A program made the translations under genes and the position numbers. From contig NZ_VUOC01000001.1 of NCBI RefSeq assembly GCF_008386695.1, positions 1,152,347-1,216,346 on the forward strand: a stretch of 64,000 bases of DNA, written 5' to 3'. Below the pieces are notes generated by a model that was not told the origin of the DNA, made no database searches, and was given only the letters and a program-made list of their open reading frames with translations. Below, piece by piece: positions 17,224 through 24,746 of this stretch. The DNA comes from Chitinophaga agrisoli. GTDB taxonomy: Bacteria; Bacteroidota; Bacteroidia; Chitinophagales; Chitinophagaceae. Numbering within the stretch: the first letter of the stretch is position 1; each line of letters begins with the position of its first letter.

Positions 17224-17676
17224 ATGTCACTGGAACTCAACATCAATGCCGCTATTAAGGCCGCTATGCTTGCCAGGAGCGAGGCAGAGCTGCGCGCCCT
17301 GCGCGCCATCAAGGCCGCTATATTGTTAGCCAAAACAGCAGAAGGCGGGTCAGGCGAATTAACAGACGCAGACGAAACCAAAATGCTGCAAAAGCTGGCT
17401 AAACAACGTAAAGACTCCCTGGAGATCTTCCGCCAGCAGAACCGTGAGGACCTGGCCAAAAAAGAAGAGGAAGAACTGGAAGTTATCGAGCGTTACCTGC
17501 CTAAACAACTGAGTGAGGCTGAGTTACGTGACGCGGTTACCCGCATTATCGCAGAAACCGGCGCTACTACCGCGGCGGATATGGGTAAAGTGATGGGCGC
17601 CGCCACCAAACAGCTGGCCGGTAAGGCAGATGGTAAAGCTATTTCCGCACTGGTAAAAGAACTGTTAACTAAATAG
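17224..17676 (+). CDS. GatB/YqeY domain-containing protein
   Basis: A 150-residue single-domain protein of the YqeY family, which shares its helical fold with the C-terminal tRNA-contacting part of GatB amidotransferase. Helical segments contain the family's RKDSLEIFRQQNREDL, EELEVIERYLPKQLSE and ADMGKVMGAATKQLAGKADGK elements. A role in tRNA-dependent amidation or tRNA binding is inferred from the domain only. It is cytosolic. It is followed by a heptamer repeat (family B) and then the CvpA-like gene on the same strand. Confidence 0.9.
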   Translation: MSLELNINAAIKAAMLARSEAELRALRAIKAAILLAKTAEGGSGELTDADETKMLQKLAKQRKDSLEIFRQQNREDLAKKEEEELEVIERYLPKQLSEAELRDAVTRIIAETGATTAADMGKVMGAATKQLAGKADGKAISALVKELLTK

Positions 17677-17680
17677 CCTT

Positions 17681-17744
17681 TAGCTTTTAGCTGTTAGCCA
17701 TTAGCCAATGGCTGCGCTAACAGCTAAGGGCTAACAGCTAACCG
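17681..17744. repeat. Heptamer-array inverted repeat, family B, copy 1
   Basis: Tandem 7-mers TTAGCTK/TTAGCCA are followed by inverse units GCTAACA, GCTAAGG, GCTAACA, GCTAACC with almost no loop. It fills the gap between the yqeY-like gene and the CvpA gene. Confidence 0.7.
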
Positions 17745-17748
17745 CTCT

Positions 17749-18291
17749 ATGATCATAGATATCCTATTTGCCATTACCCTTGTAATCGCCATTTATAAAG
17801 GCTTTATGCGCGGCCTTATTGTAGCCGTATTCTCTTTTGTAGCCGTACTGGCGGGCCTGGCCGCCGCATTAAAACTAACTACCGTAACCGCCGTTTATGC
17901 CCAGCAGCACTGGGATGTGCACTGGCGCTGGCTGCCGGTCATCTGTTTCATAGCGCTTTTCCTGGGGGTGATCCTGCTGGTGCGCCTGGGCGCCACCGCC
18001 ATCGAAAAAATGGTGGAACTGGTACTGTTGGGTTGGCTTAACAGATTGGGTGGTATTTTGTTATATAGTATTATCTTTACTATCAATTATAGTATTTTGT
18101 TATGGATAGCCAACCAGCTGTATTGGCTAAGCCCGGAAACTAAGATGCAATCTATAGTGTATCCTTATATTGCGCCTATCGGCCCGGCCGTTATAAACGG
18201 GCTCGGTAGCATTATACCGGTTTTTAAAGATATATTCGCCGGATTGCAGTCTTTCTTTGATAACGCAGCCAAAGAAATGCAAGCTATCTAA
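17749..18291 (+). CDS. CvpA family membrane protein
   Basis: 180 residues with four hydrophobic helices: IIDILFAITLVIAIYKGFMR with the conserved KGxxRG after helix 1, then LIVAVFSFVAVLAGLAAAL, WLPVICFIALFLGVILLVRL and IIFTINYSILLWIANQLYW. The arrangement and the LGWLNRLGGILLY segment are those of the CvpA/colicin V production family, an inner-membrane group with roles in envelope homeostasis that are not fully defined. Its start lies a few bases behind the family B repeat. Confidence 0.88.
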   Translation: MIIDILFAITLVIAIYKGFMRGLIVAVFSFVAVLAGLAAALKLTTVTAVYAQQHWDVHWRWLPVICFIALFLGVILLVRLGATAIEKMVELVLLGWLNRLGGILLYSIIFTINYSILLWIANQLYWLSPETKMQSIVYPYIAPIGPAVINGLGSIIPVFKDIFAGLQSFFDNAAKEMQAI

Positions 18292-18362
18292 CTCGCTTCA
18301 AAGATTATTTGAATTAATAAAAAGAATTATTTTAGCGCAAAATTGACTTTCAAGCTTTGGCA

Positions 18363-19136
18363 ATGGATTACGAAATCAAAACACTGGGGAAGTTTAAGTA
18401 CATTGAGGAAGGAGAAGGTGAACCACTGGTATTGCTGCATGGATTGTTCGGGGCGTTAAGTAATTTCAGAGACCTGCTGGACTATTTCCGGCAGTACAAC
18501 AAAGTAGTGATCCCCATGTTGCCTTTGTTTGACCTGAATATCCTGGAAACTACCGTTGGGGGGCTGGCCAAGTACGTGCACAAGTTTATTGAAACGTTAG
18601 GGTATCAAAAAGTACACCTTTTAGGCAATTCCCTGGGCGGCCATGTTGCCCTGGTATACCTCTTAAAACACCCGGAGGCGCCTATCAGGTCGCTGACCCT
18701 TACCGGCAGTTCCGGCCTGTTTGAAAATGGCATGGGAGAAACCTATCCCAAAAGAGGGGATTATGAATACATCCGCAAAAAAACAGAGCTTACCTTCCAT
18801 GACCCGGCTATGGCCACCCAGGAACTGGTAGATGAAGTGTTTGGCATCGTAAATAACCGCCTGCAGGTCATCAAGATCATTGCCCTGGCTAAATCCGCTA
18901 TCCGGCATAACCTGGGAGAAGAGCTCTCGGATATAAAGATCCCTACCCTGCTGGTATGGGGACAGAACGATACTATCACCCCTCCCATGGTAGGAGAGGA
19001 GTTCCACCGTCTGATACCTAATTCTGAGCTGCACCTGATCGATAAATGTGGCCATGCGCCCATGATGGAAGTGCCCGGTGAATTTAATGTCATCCTGCAC
19101 GGCTTCCTCGAAAGGGTGGAAAAGCAGGTAAGCTAG
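18363..19136 (+). CDS. Alpha/beta hydrolase
   Basis: 257 residues from the ATG at 18363; a TTG two codons earlier is a less likely start. The fold signatures are VLLHGLFGA (oxyanion side), the nucleophile elbow LLGNSLGGH with S90, the acid in VWGQNDTITPP and the histidine in KCGHAPMMEVP. The layout matches the MhpC/dienelactone-hydrolase type, common next to housekeeping genes in Bacteroidota. Substrate is unknown. It is cytosolic. It is unrelated in detail to the other hydrolase at 10.3 kb (GYSMGG elbow). Confidence 0.88.
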   Translation: MDYEIKTLGKFKYIEEGEGEPLVLLHGLFGALSNFRDLLDYFRQYNKVVIPMLPLFDLNILETTVGGLAKYVHKFIETLGYQKVHLLGNSLGGHVALVYLLKHPEAPIRSLTLTGSSGLFENGMGETYPKRGDYEYIRKKTELTFHDPAMATQELVDEVFGIVNNRLQVIKIIALAKSAIRHNLGEELSDIKIPTLLVWGQNDTITPPMVGEEFHRLIPNSELHLIDKCGHAPMMEVPGEFNVILHGFLERVEKQVS

Positions 19137-19268
19137 TAAGCCTGTAACCGTATATGCGTATCAATAACCTCATGTGCAGCTTTTATTGATACCTGTCAAC
19201 CGTCATCCGTAACCGGCCATTTGTAATTTTTATTGAGGTTGCTGCAAACTCCACGCTGTGATTAAACG

Positions 19269-19310
19269 TATCTTTGTAACAGATACCTGCCTAACGGTAA
19301 GGTATATTTG
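19269..19310 (+). promoter_or_regulatory. Tandem -7 boxes for the CBS gene
   Basis: TATCTTTG (19269-19276) and TATATTTG (19303-19310) both fit TAnnTTTG. The TTTG of the first could double as a -33 for the second, but their spacing (26 bases) is longer than usual. Confidence 0.4.
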
Positions 19311-19367
19311 GCAAGGTGAAATTTGGAATATTCTTTGTTATATTGATCATACAAACACTTCTCAATC

Positions 19368-20030
19368 ATGCTGGCAAGAGATCTCATATCAACAGTTCCG
19401 GTGCTGCATCCGATGGATTCGGGCGCCAGGGCTTTGCGCCTCATGAATGAGTATCATCTTACGCAACTGCCCATGGTCCTGGAAAACAAATACCTGGCTA
19501 TGGTGGAGGAAGATGATATCTTAGATCTGGAAGATCCGGATACGCTGCTGGAGAACATGGAGTACAACGGCGTTAAACCGGCCATTCCGGAGGATGCGCA
19601 TTTTTACGAAGCCCTGAAAGTTTTCAGTGACCAGAAACTTTCTGCATTACCGGTCATCACAAGAGAAAATGAATACCTGGGCATCGTTACCCGGGATATT
19701 CTGTTGGCTGTACTGGCCCAGTACAATGGCGTAAAGGAGCCCGGCGGTATCCTTTCCCTGGAAATAGAGCCACGCGACTACAGCCTCAGCGAAATTGCAC
19801 GCATTGCAGAGTCCAACGATGTGATCCTGCTGAGCGTAAACACCATTACCAACCCGGTCACCGGCCGCCTGGAAGTATTACTCAAGACCAACCGCCAGGA
19901 GCTGTCATCCCTCGTAGCTACTTTTGAACGTTTTAAGTACTACGTGATCAAGTACACTATTACCGCAGAGGAAGAAGAAGACACGCTTAAAAAGAACTAC
20001 GACCTGCTGATGAACTATATCAGCATCTGA
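19368..20030 (+). CDS. CBS-domain protein
   Basis: 220 residues. Two CBS motifs cover about 1-60 (STVPVLHPMDSGARALRLMN, QLPMVLENKYLAMV) and 70-125 (AHFYEALKVFSDQKLSALPV, YLGIVTRDIL), forming one Bateman module that usually binds an adenine nucleotide. The C-terminal part (about 135-220: PGGILSLEIEPRDYSLSEIA, then SVNTITNPVTGRLEVLLKTN) is typical of an ACT-like regulatory domain in CBS proteins. No enzyme domain is attached, so it likely acts as a ligand-sensing regulator of another protein. It lies alone behind a 231-bp gap with promoter-like boxes. Confidence 0.85.
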   Translation: MLARDLISTVPVLHPMDSGARALRLMNEYHLTQLPMVLENKYLAMVEEDDILDLEDPDTLLENMEYNGVKPAIPEDAHFYEALKVFSDQKLSALPVITRENEYLGIVTRDILLAVLAQYNGVKEPGGILSLEIEPRDYSLSEIARIAESNDVILLSVNTITNPVTGRLEVLLKTNRQELSSLVATFERFKYYVIKYTITAEEEEDTLKKNYDLLMNYISI

Positions 20031-20177
20031 TCACACGCTATCGTCTGCCACATCCAGCCCCCACAGGTGGATATATGGATTCCCTTTGAAAATGAGCTAC
20101 CCCCGGATACCGCGATTGATAATTGCTTAACATTCGTACGGGATATCTATGCGGAGCCATCGCCTCACAGCCTCCCC

Positions 20178-20212
20178 ATTCGTAATTCGTAATTGACAAT
20201 TCGTAATTGATT
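20178..20212. repeat. Heptamer tandem repeat, family D
   Basis: Five direct 7-mers, ATTCGTA, ATTCGTA, ATTGACA, ATTCGTA, ATTGATT, precede the BamA-like gene. The rest of the 20031-20252 gap shows nothing recognisable. Confidence 0.6.
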
Positions 20213-20252
20213 TGTAGCTTGCGGCCCGATTTAACTATTACTGTTACGCTGC

Positions 20253-21674
20253 ATGTTCAAATTCTGTTACCTGGGGGGCATATTATGCCTGTGCTTTCTG
20301 TTGCCTTGCCGGGCGCAGGAGCCGGGACAACCCGCTATGGCCACCGTAACAGATACCAGCTACCTGGTAGTGCGTAATGTAGTGATAGCAGGCAATAAGA
20401 AAACCCGTACCCCCTTCATCATCCGCGAGTTAAGCATTACCCCCGGCGATACCATCCGCCTCAAAGACCTTTCCACCACCCTGGAGAACGGGCGGCAGCA
20501 ACTCATGAATACCGCGCTGTTCCTGAATGTGATCACCAATGTAAAGAATTGGGAAGGCAACTCTGCAGACCTGGTGTTTGAGGTCTGGGAGCGCTGGTAC
20601 CTGCTGGCCTTTCCCATCTTTAAGCTGGCAGACCGTAACTTTAACCAGTGGTGGGTAGAGCAGGGCAAAAGCCTGGATCGTGTGAACGTGGGCGTACGGG
20701 GCGCCCATAGTAACCTTACCGGCCGTAATGACGACTTGGATGGTATTGTGCAGATAGGTTATACCCAGCAGCTGGCCTTTACCTACAGCCTGCCCTATGT
20801 GGACAGAGGCTTCCATAACGGCCTGGGGATCACCTTCGCCTACAGCCGTAACCGGGAGATAAACGACAGCTCCGTTAACAACAAACAGCATTTTTACCGC
20901 CTGGATAACAAATTCCTGCGGCAGCAATATAGTTTTGGCTTCAGCTACGCTTACCGCCGGGCCATCAATACCCGTCACCAGTTGTTCCTTACCTACAATT
21001 ACGAAAAGATAGGCGACTCCGTGGCCCTGCATACGCCTAACTACCTGGGCGCCAACCGTACCCGGGCGCAGTACCTGGATCTGCTGTACCGCTTCAGCTA
21101 TGTAAAGGCAGATAACTGGATCTATCCCCTGAAAGGCTTTACCATGCAGGCAGAGCTGGAAAAACTGGGCATTATGCCTTTTGATGATCTTAACTACTGG
21201 AAAGTAAGGCTGCGCGCATCCCGCTACTGGCAGCTGTTGCCGCTTACCTACGCCGCGCTGGGCCTGCGCGCTCAGGCAAAGCTGCCCGCAGACCAGCCCT
21301 ATCTGAACCAGCGGGCCATTGGTTACCAGGAAGATTACCTGCGCGGCCTGGAGTATTATGTAGTGGATGGTACCAGCTTTTTTATCCTCAAATCCACCCT
21401 GCGCCGGCAGGTATATGCCTTTAACGTTAAATTGCCCTGGATACCGCAAAAGTTCAATACCGTGCCGGTGCGCCTGCTGCTTAAAGCCTACAGCGATGCC
21501 GGCTACACGTACAGCAAAGCGCCTGTTACCGGTTTCCTGAACAACCGCATGCTATACACCTGGGGCATAGGTATGGATATTGTTTCCTTTTACGACAGCT
21601 GTGTTCGTGTAGAGTACAGCGTGAACCAGTTAGGCGAAAAAGGGCTATTTTTACATACTAAAATTGATATATGA
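20253..21674 (+). CDS. BamA/TamA-like outer-membrane beta-barrel protein with one POTRA-like domain
   Basis: 473 residues with a signal peptide (LGGILCLCFLLPCRAQ). Residues about 35-115 look like a single POTRA domain: LVVRNVVIAGNKKTRTPFIIRELSITPGDTI, then NGRQQLMNTALFLNV and VFEVWERW. The remainder is a barrel rich in aromatic, alternating strands ending in a C-terminal aromatic-flanked strand (KGLFLHTKIDI). It is shorter than BamA (five POTRA) or TamA (three) and close to the Bacteroidota Omp85-like proteins of unknown role. It sits upstream of nadK, separated by a family B repeat, and close to the true bamA. Confidence 0.82.
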   Translation: MFKFCYLGGILCLCFLLPCRAQEPGQPAMATVTDTSYLVVRNVVIAGNKKTRTPFIIRELSITPGDTIRLKDLSTTLENGRQQLMNTALFLNVITNVKNWEGNSADLVFEVWERWYLLAFPIFKLADRNFNQWWVEQGKSLDRVNVGVRGAHSNLTGRNDDLDGIVQIGYTQQLAFTYSLPYVDRGFHNGLGITFAYSRNREINDSSVNNKQHFYRLDNKFLRQQYSFGFSYAYRRAINTRHQLFLTYNYEKIGDSVALHTPNYLGANRTRAQYLDLLYRFSYVKADNWIYPLKGFTMQAELEKLGIMPFDDLNYWKVRLRASRYWQLLPLTYAALGLRAQAKLPADQPYLNQRAIGYQEDYLRGLEYYVVDGTSFFILKSTLRRQVYAFNVKLPWIPQKFNTVPVRLLLKAYSDAGYTYSKAPVTGFLNNRMLYTWGIGMDIVSFYDSCVRVEYSVNQLGEKGLFLHTKIDI

Positions 21675-21676
21675 TA

Positions 21677-21753
21677 AACAGCTTTTAGCTGTTGGCCGTT
21701 AGCAGTTAGCTAAATGCCTGCAACTAAAAGCTAACTGCTAAAAGCTAATAGCT
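21677..21753. repeat. Heptamer-array inverted repeat, family B, copy 2
   Basis: TTAGCTG, TTGGCCG, TTAGCAG, TTAGCTA on the left and the inverse GCTAACT, GCTAAAA, GCTAATA on the right lie in the gap before nadK. Confidence 0.7.
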
Positions 21754-21762
21754 TATTTCTCC

Positions 21763-22653
21763 ATGCATATTGCGATCTATAGCCGCGGATTTATAACGGA
21801 AGACCTGGCCAATATCCAGCAGTTGCTGGATGAGCTGTTACGGGAGGAGATCACCGCCGTCATATACGAGCCATTTTATCATACCCTGCAGCCGCATATC
21901 CGGTTCGATGCGGAGCCGCTTACCTTTACGCACCCGGAAGACCTGAACAGTCTTACCATAGACTGTCTGGTGAGCCTGGGAGGGGATGGCACCCTGCTGG
22001 ATACCGTGTTTTATGTGCGGGATAAGAATATACCGGTGCTGGGCATCAACTTTGGCCGCCTGGGCTTTCTGGCCAGCATAGGTAAGGAAGACATCTACGC
22101 CGCCGTGAAGGCGCTCAAACAGCGCACCTATGTGGTGGATAAACGAACCCTGCTGCACCTGGACGCCAATATTCCGCTGTTTGGCGATGTGCCCTACGCC
22201 CTTAACGATTTCACCATCCATAAAAAGGACACCTCCGCCATGGTAAAGATCCATACTTACCTGAACGGGGAGTTCCTGAATACTTATTGGGCAGATGGCC
22301 TGATCGTAGCCACCCCTACCGGGTCTACCGGCTACTCCCTTAGCTGCGGCGGCCCGGTGGTATTTCCGGAGGCCGGCAGTTTTGTGATCACGCCCGTAGC
22401 GCCGCATAACTTGAACGTACGGCCCATTGTCGTACCAGATAACAATATTATCTCCTTTGAGGTAGAGGGCCGCAGCGATCAGTTCCTGTGTACCCTGGAC
22501 AGCCGGATGGAGACCATAGACAACACCGTACAGCTGGCGGTTAAGAAGGAAGACTTCACCCTCAGCCTTTTACGCCTGGATGACAGCAATTTCCTGCACA
22601 CCCTGCGGCATAAATTGCTCTGGGGGATAGACGCCAGGAACCGGTGGAAATAA
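21763..22653 (+). CDS. nadK: NAD kinase
   Basis: Phosphorylates NAD to NADP with ATP in the cytosol. 296 residues, the usual length. Diagnostic motifs are present: LGGDGTLLD (72-80, the GGDG catalytic motif), LGINFGRLGFLASI (about 92-105), the NE/D motif region YALNDFTIHKK, and the NAD-binding TPTGSTGYSLSCGGPVV. The gene follows a family B repeat and is followed by a family A repeat, then an envelope-biogenesis cluster. The order nadK, DUF6089-like, uppS, bamA, ompH, ompH is familiar from Bacteroidota genomes. Confidence 0.96.
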   Translation: MHIAIYSRGFITEDLANIQQLLDELLREEITAVIYEPFYHTLQPHIRFDAEPLTFTHPEDLNSLTIDCLVSLGGDGTLLDTVFYVRDKNIPVLGINFGRLGFLASIGKEDIYAAVKALKQRTYVVDKRTLLHLDANIPLFGDVPYALNDFTIHKKDTSAMVKIHTYLNGEFLNTYWADGLIVATPTGSTGYSLSCGGPVVFPEAGSFVITPVAPHNLNVRPIVVPDNNIISFEVEGRSDQFLCTLDSRMETIDNTVQLAVKKEDFTLSLLRLDDSNFLHTLRHKLLWGIDARNRWK

Positions 22654-22775
22654 ATGTGCGGATGCGCTAATGTGCTGGCGCGCTGATGAAGTAAACAATT
22701 TATTGATTATCAGTGTTTAGTTGTCAGCAAATGACGTCGTTGGCACATCGGCACATTAGCATATGAGCACATTAT
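22654..22775. repeat. Octamer-array inverted repeat, family A, copy 4
   Basis: Left arm 22654-22687 (TGTGCGGA, TGCGCTAA, TGTGCTGG, CGCGCTGA) and inverse right arm 22741-22775. This is the most diverged copy; almost all changes from the consensus TGTGCTRA are transitions. Confidence 0.7.
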
Positions 22776-22779
22776 TCTA

Positions 22780-22787
22780 TACATTTG
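22780..22787 (+). promoter_or_regulatory. -7 box for the DUF6089-like gene
   Basis: TACATTTG fits TAnnTTTG and lies right behind the repeat arm, 55 bases before the ATG. Confidence 0.4.
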
Positions 22788-22842
22788 TATAATCACTAAT
22801 ACCAAAAGCTGGAATTATCGCGTTTAAGAAGGACCGAAATTT

Positions 22843-23709
22843 ATGCAAAGACCTATTTTTACTCCTAAGCGTATCATTACTTCCGGCCTTGTCGTGTTGG
22901 GAATGTTATTTACCCTGCCGGTATTGGCGCAGAATGAACTGCAGTACGTAGGGGAGCTCGGCTTATCCGTAGGCGGCGCACAATACTTTGGCGACCTGAA
23001 TCCCAGGGCCGCGATCAATACTGTTAAACCGGCCTTTGGGGTGTATTACCGTAAATATCTCAATGATTATGTGGGCGTAAGGGCGCATTTGCGTTATGCC
23101 CGCCTGGGGTATTCGGATATTTATAACGACAATGAATTCCAGCGCAGGCGTAACCTGAGCTTTAATACGGATGTGTATGAGCTGGACCTGCAGGGGGATT
23201 TTAACTTCTTCCGTTTTGAGCCCGGCAGCTACCGGTACCGTTTTACCCCTTATTTTACCGGGGGCGCCGGTCTGTTCTACTATAATCCATTCGCTTACCT
23301 GAACGGCAAAAAATATTATCTCCAGCCTTTACGTACAGAAGGGCAGGGCACTGCCGAGTACCCGGACCGGAAACCTTACAGCCTGGTATCTTACGCCTTT
23401 TTGCTGGGTGGTGGCTTCAAATACAATGTTTCCCGCTCCGTGAACATAGGCGTGGAGCTCCTGTACCGTTTTGCCCAGACAGATTACCTGGATGATGTGA
23501 GCAAGACCTATGCGGGCGCCAATTTATTCCCGACCAAGCCTAACGGGGAAAATACCGTGGCTTACCTGCTGCAGGACCGTTCCTATGCCACCGGCGACCC
23601 GATTGGCGTAGCCGGCCGCCAAAGGGGCAATAGCCGGGATAAAGACCAGTTTGTGTCCCTGGAGTTCACCATCAGCATCCTCTTTACCACCTACAAGTGT
23701 AAATTTTAA
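22843..23709 (+). CDS. Outer-membrane beta-barrel protein of DUF6089 type
   Basis: 288 residues. Start MQRPIFTPKRIITSGLVVLG, then a signal peptide ending LFTLPVLAQN. The mature part opens with ELQYVGELGLSVGGAQYFGDLN, a motif typical of the Bacteroidota DUF6089 family, and continues in alternating beta-strands (VYYRKYLNDYVGVRAHLRYA, RFTPYFTGGAGLFYYNPFAY) to a last strand FVSLEFTISILFTTYKCKF, with a hydrophobic pattern that the BAM complex would recognise. Its role is unknown. Position between nadK and uppS-bamA is characteristic and suggests an envelope-assembly link. Confidence 0.85.
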   Translation: MQRPIFTPKRIITSGLVVLGMLFTLPVLAQNELQYVGELGLSVGGAQYFGDLNPRAAINTVKPAFGVYYRKYLNDYVGVRAHLRYARLGYSDIYNDNEFQRRRNLSFNTDVYELDLQGDFNFFRFEPGSYRYRFTPYFTGGAGLFYYNPFAYLNGKKYYLQPLRTEGQGTAEYPDRKPYSLVSYAFLLGGGFKYNVSRSVNIGVELLYRFAQTDYLDDVSKTYAGANLFPTKPNGENTVAYLLQDRSYATGDPIGVAGRQRGNSRDKDQFVSLEFTISILFTTYKCKF

Positions 23710-23894
23710 TTGGCAGTTGCCGCCCGGCAATTGGCAGTCATAGAACGGCTAACCGCAGATTTACCCTCCCTGCCAGCCGGAATTGGCCGTTTACCCCCTT
23801 ACTTTAGTGGTTCCGGAAGGGCCGTAGCTAAACGCAAACATCACACTGGCGTGGGATTTCGCTGTTAAAACTACGTTAAAACGCCTGTCCGTAC

Positions 23895-23932
23895 TTTGCC
23901 GCAAAAGGCATATATCTATTTTTGTATCTTTG
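23895..23932 (+). promoter_or_regulatory. Promoter of the uppS-bamA unit
   Basis: TTTG at 23895-23898 and TATTTTTG at 23917-23924 are separated by 18 bases, close to the Bacteroidota -33/-7 arrangement. A second box, TATCTTTG, follows at 23925-23932. The ATG of uppS is at 23985. Confidence 0.5.
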
Positions 23933-23984
23933 CACACTTTTAGTAAATCTGTTATTCTGTTATAATTATACGCCTGAAACACTC

Positions 23985-24746
23985 ATGAGTTTGAAGGACA
24001 AATTAGACTTACAACGGTTGCCGCGCCATATAGCTATTATTATGGACGGAAATGGCCGTTGGGCAAAGGAAAAGGGGCAGGACAGGCTTTACGGGCATCA
24101 CGAAGGGGTCGAAAGTGTGCGTACCATCGTGGAGGCTTGCGCAGAGCTGGGCATAGGGTATCTTACCCTGTATGCCTTTTCTACAGAGAACTGGGACCGC
24201 CCGGTGTATGAAGTGAATGGTATCATGGAATTGCTCGTGAATACCATCCGTAAAGAGGTAAATACCCTTACCAAGAATAATATACGGCTACATGTGATTG
24301 GGGACATGAATATGCTGCCACCGCAGGCCCAGCGCGAAATGGAAGAAGCTGTCTCCATAACCAGCGCCAATACGGGCCTTAATCTTGTGATGGCCCTTAG
24401 CTACAGCGCCCGCTGGGAAATTGTGAATGCCGCCCGCAAAGTGGCGGAGGATGTAACCGCGGGGAAACTCAAACCTACTGATATAACCCAGGATGTTTGG
24501 CAGCAATACCTATGCACAGCTGCATTACCGGATCCGGAGCTCATGATCAGGACCAGTGGAGAATGCAGGATCAGTAATTTCTTATTATACCAGTTGGCTT
24601 ATGCGGAGCTATACTTCACAGATACCCGTTGGCCGGATTTCCGCAAAGAGAATCTTTACGAAGCCATCTTAAATTACCAAACAAGAGAACGGCGCTTTGG
24701 CAAAACAAGCGAACAAATTCAGCAGAATGAAGAAATTATTTCCTAA
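23985..24746 (+). CDS. uppS: Isoprenyl transferase (undecaprenyl diphosphate synthase)
   Basis: Cis-prenyltransferase that elongates farnesyl diphosphate to the C55 carrier lipid for cell-wall and polysaccharide synthesis. I chose the ATG at 23985 (MSLKDKLDLQ); the upstream extension from 23922 lies in the promoter. 253 residues. The catalytic start is intact: HIAIIMDGNGRWAKEKG with D21. Other family motifs are YGHHEGVESVR, LTLYAFSTENWDRP and, near the end, PDPELMIRTSGECRISNFLLYQLAYAE, in which the usual L/E motif is kept. The 3' end overlaps the start of bamA by 20 bases, implying translational coupling. Confidence 0.95.
   Translation: MSLKDKLDLQRLPRHIAIIMDGNGRWAKEKGQDRLYGHHEGVESVRTIVEACAELGIGYLTLYAFSTENWDRPVYEVNGIMELLVNTIRKEVNTLTKNNIRLHVIGDMNMLPPQAQREMEEAVSITSANTGLNLVMALSYSARWEIVNAARKVAEDVTAGKLKPTDITQDVWQQYLCTAALPDPELMIRTSGECRISNFLLYQLAYAELYFTDTRWPDFRKENLYEAILNYQTRERRFGKTSEQIQQNEEIIS

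Noticed and set aside
20430-21449. 339-codon ORF on the - strand
   Set aside because: Antisense of the BamA-like barrel gene.
23922-23984. Longer uppS with a start at 23922
   Set aside because: The extension overlaps both promoter boxes and precedes the conserved N-terminus beginning at the ATG at 23985.
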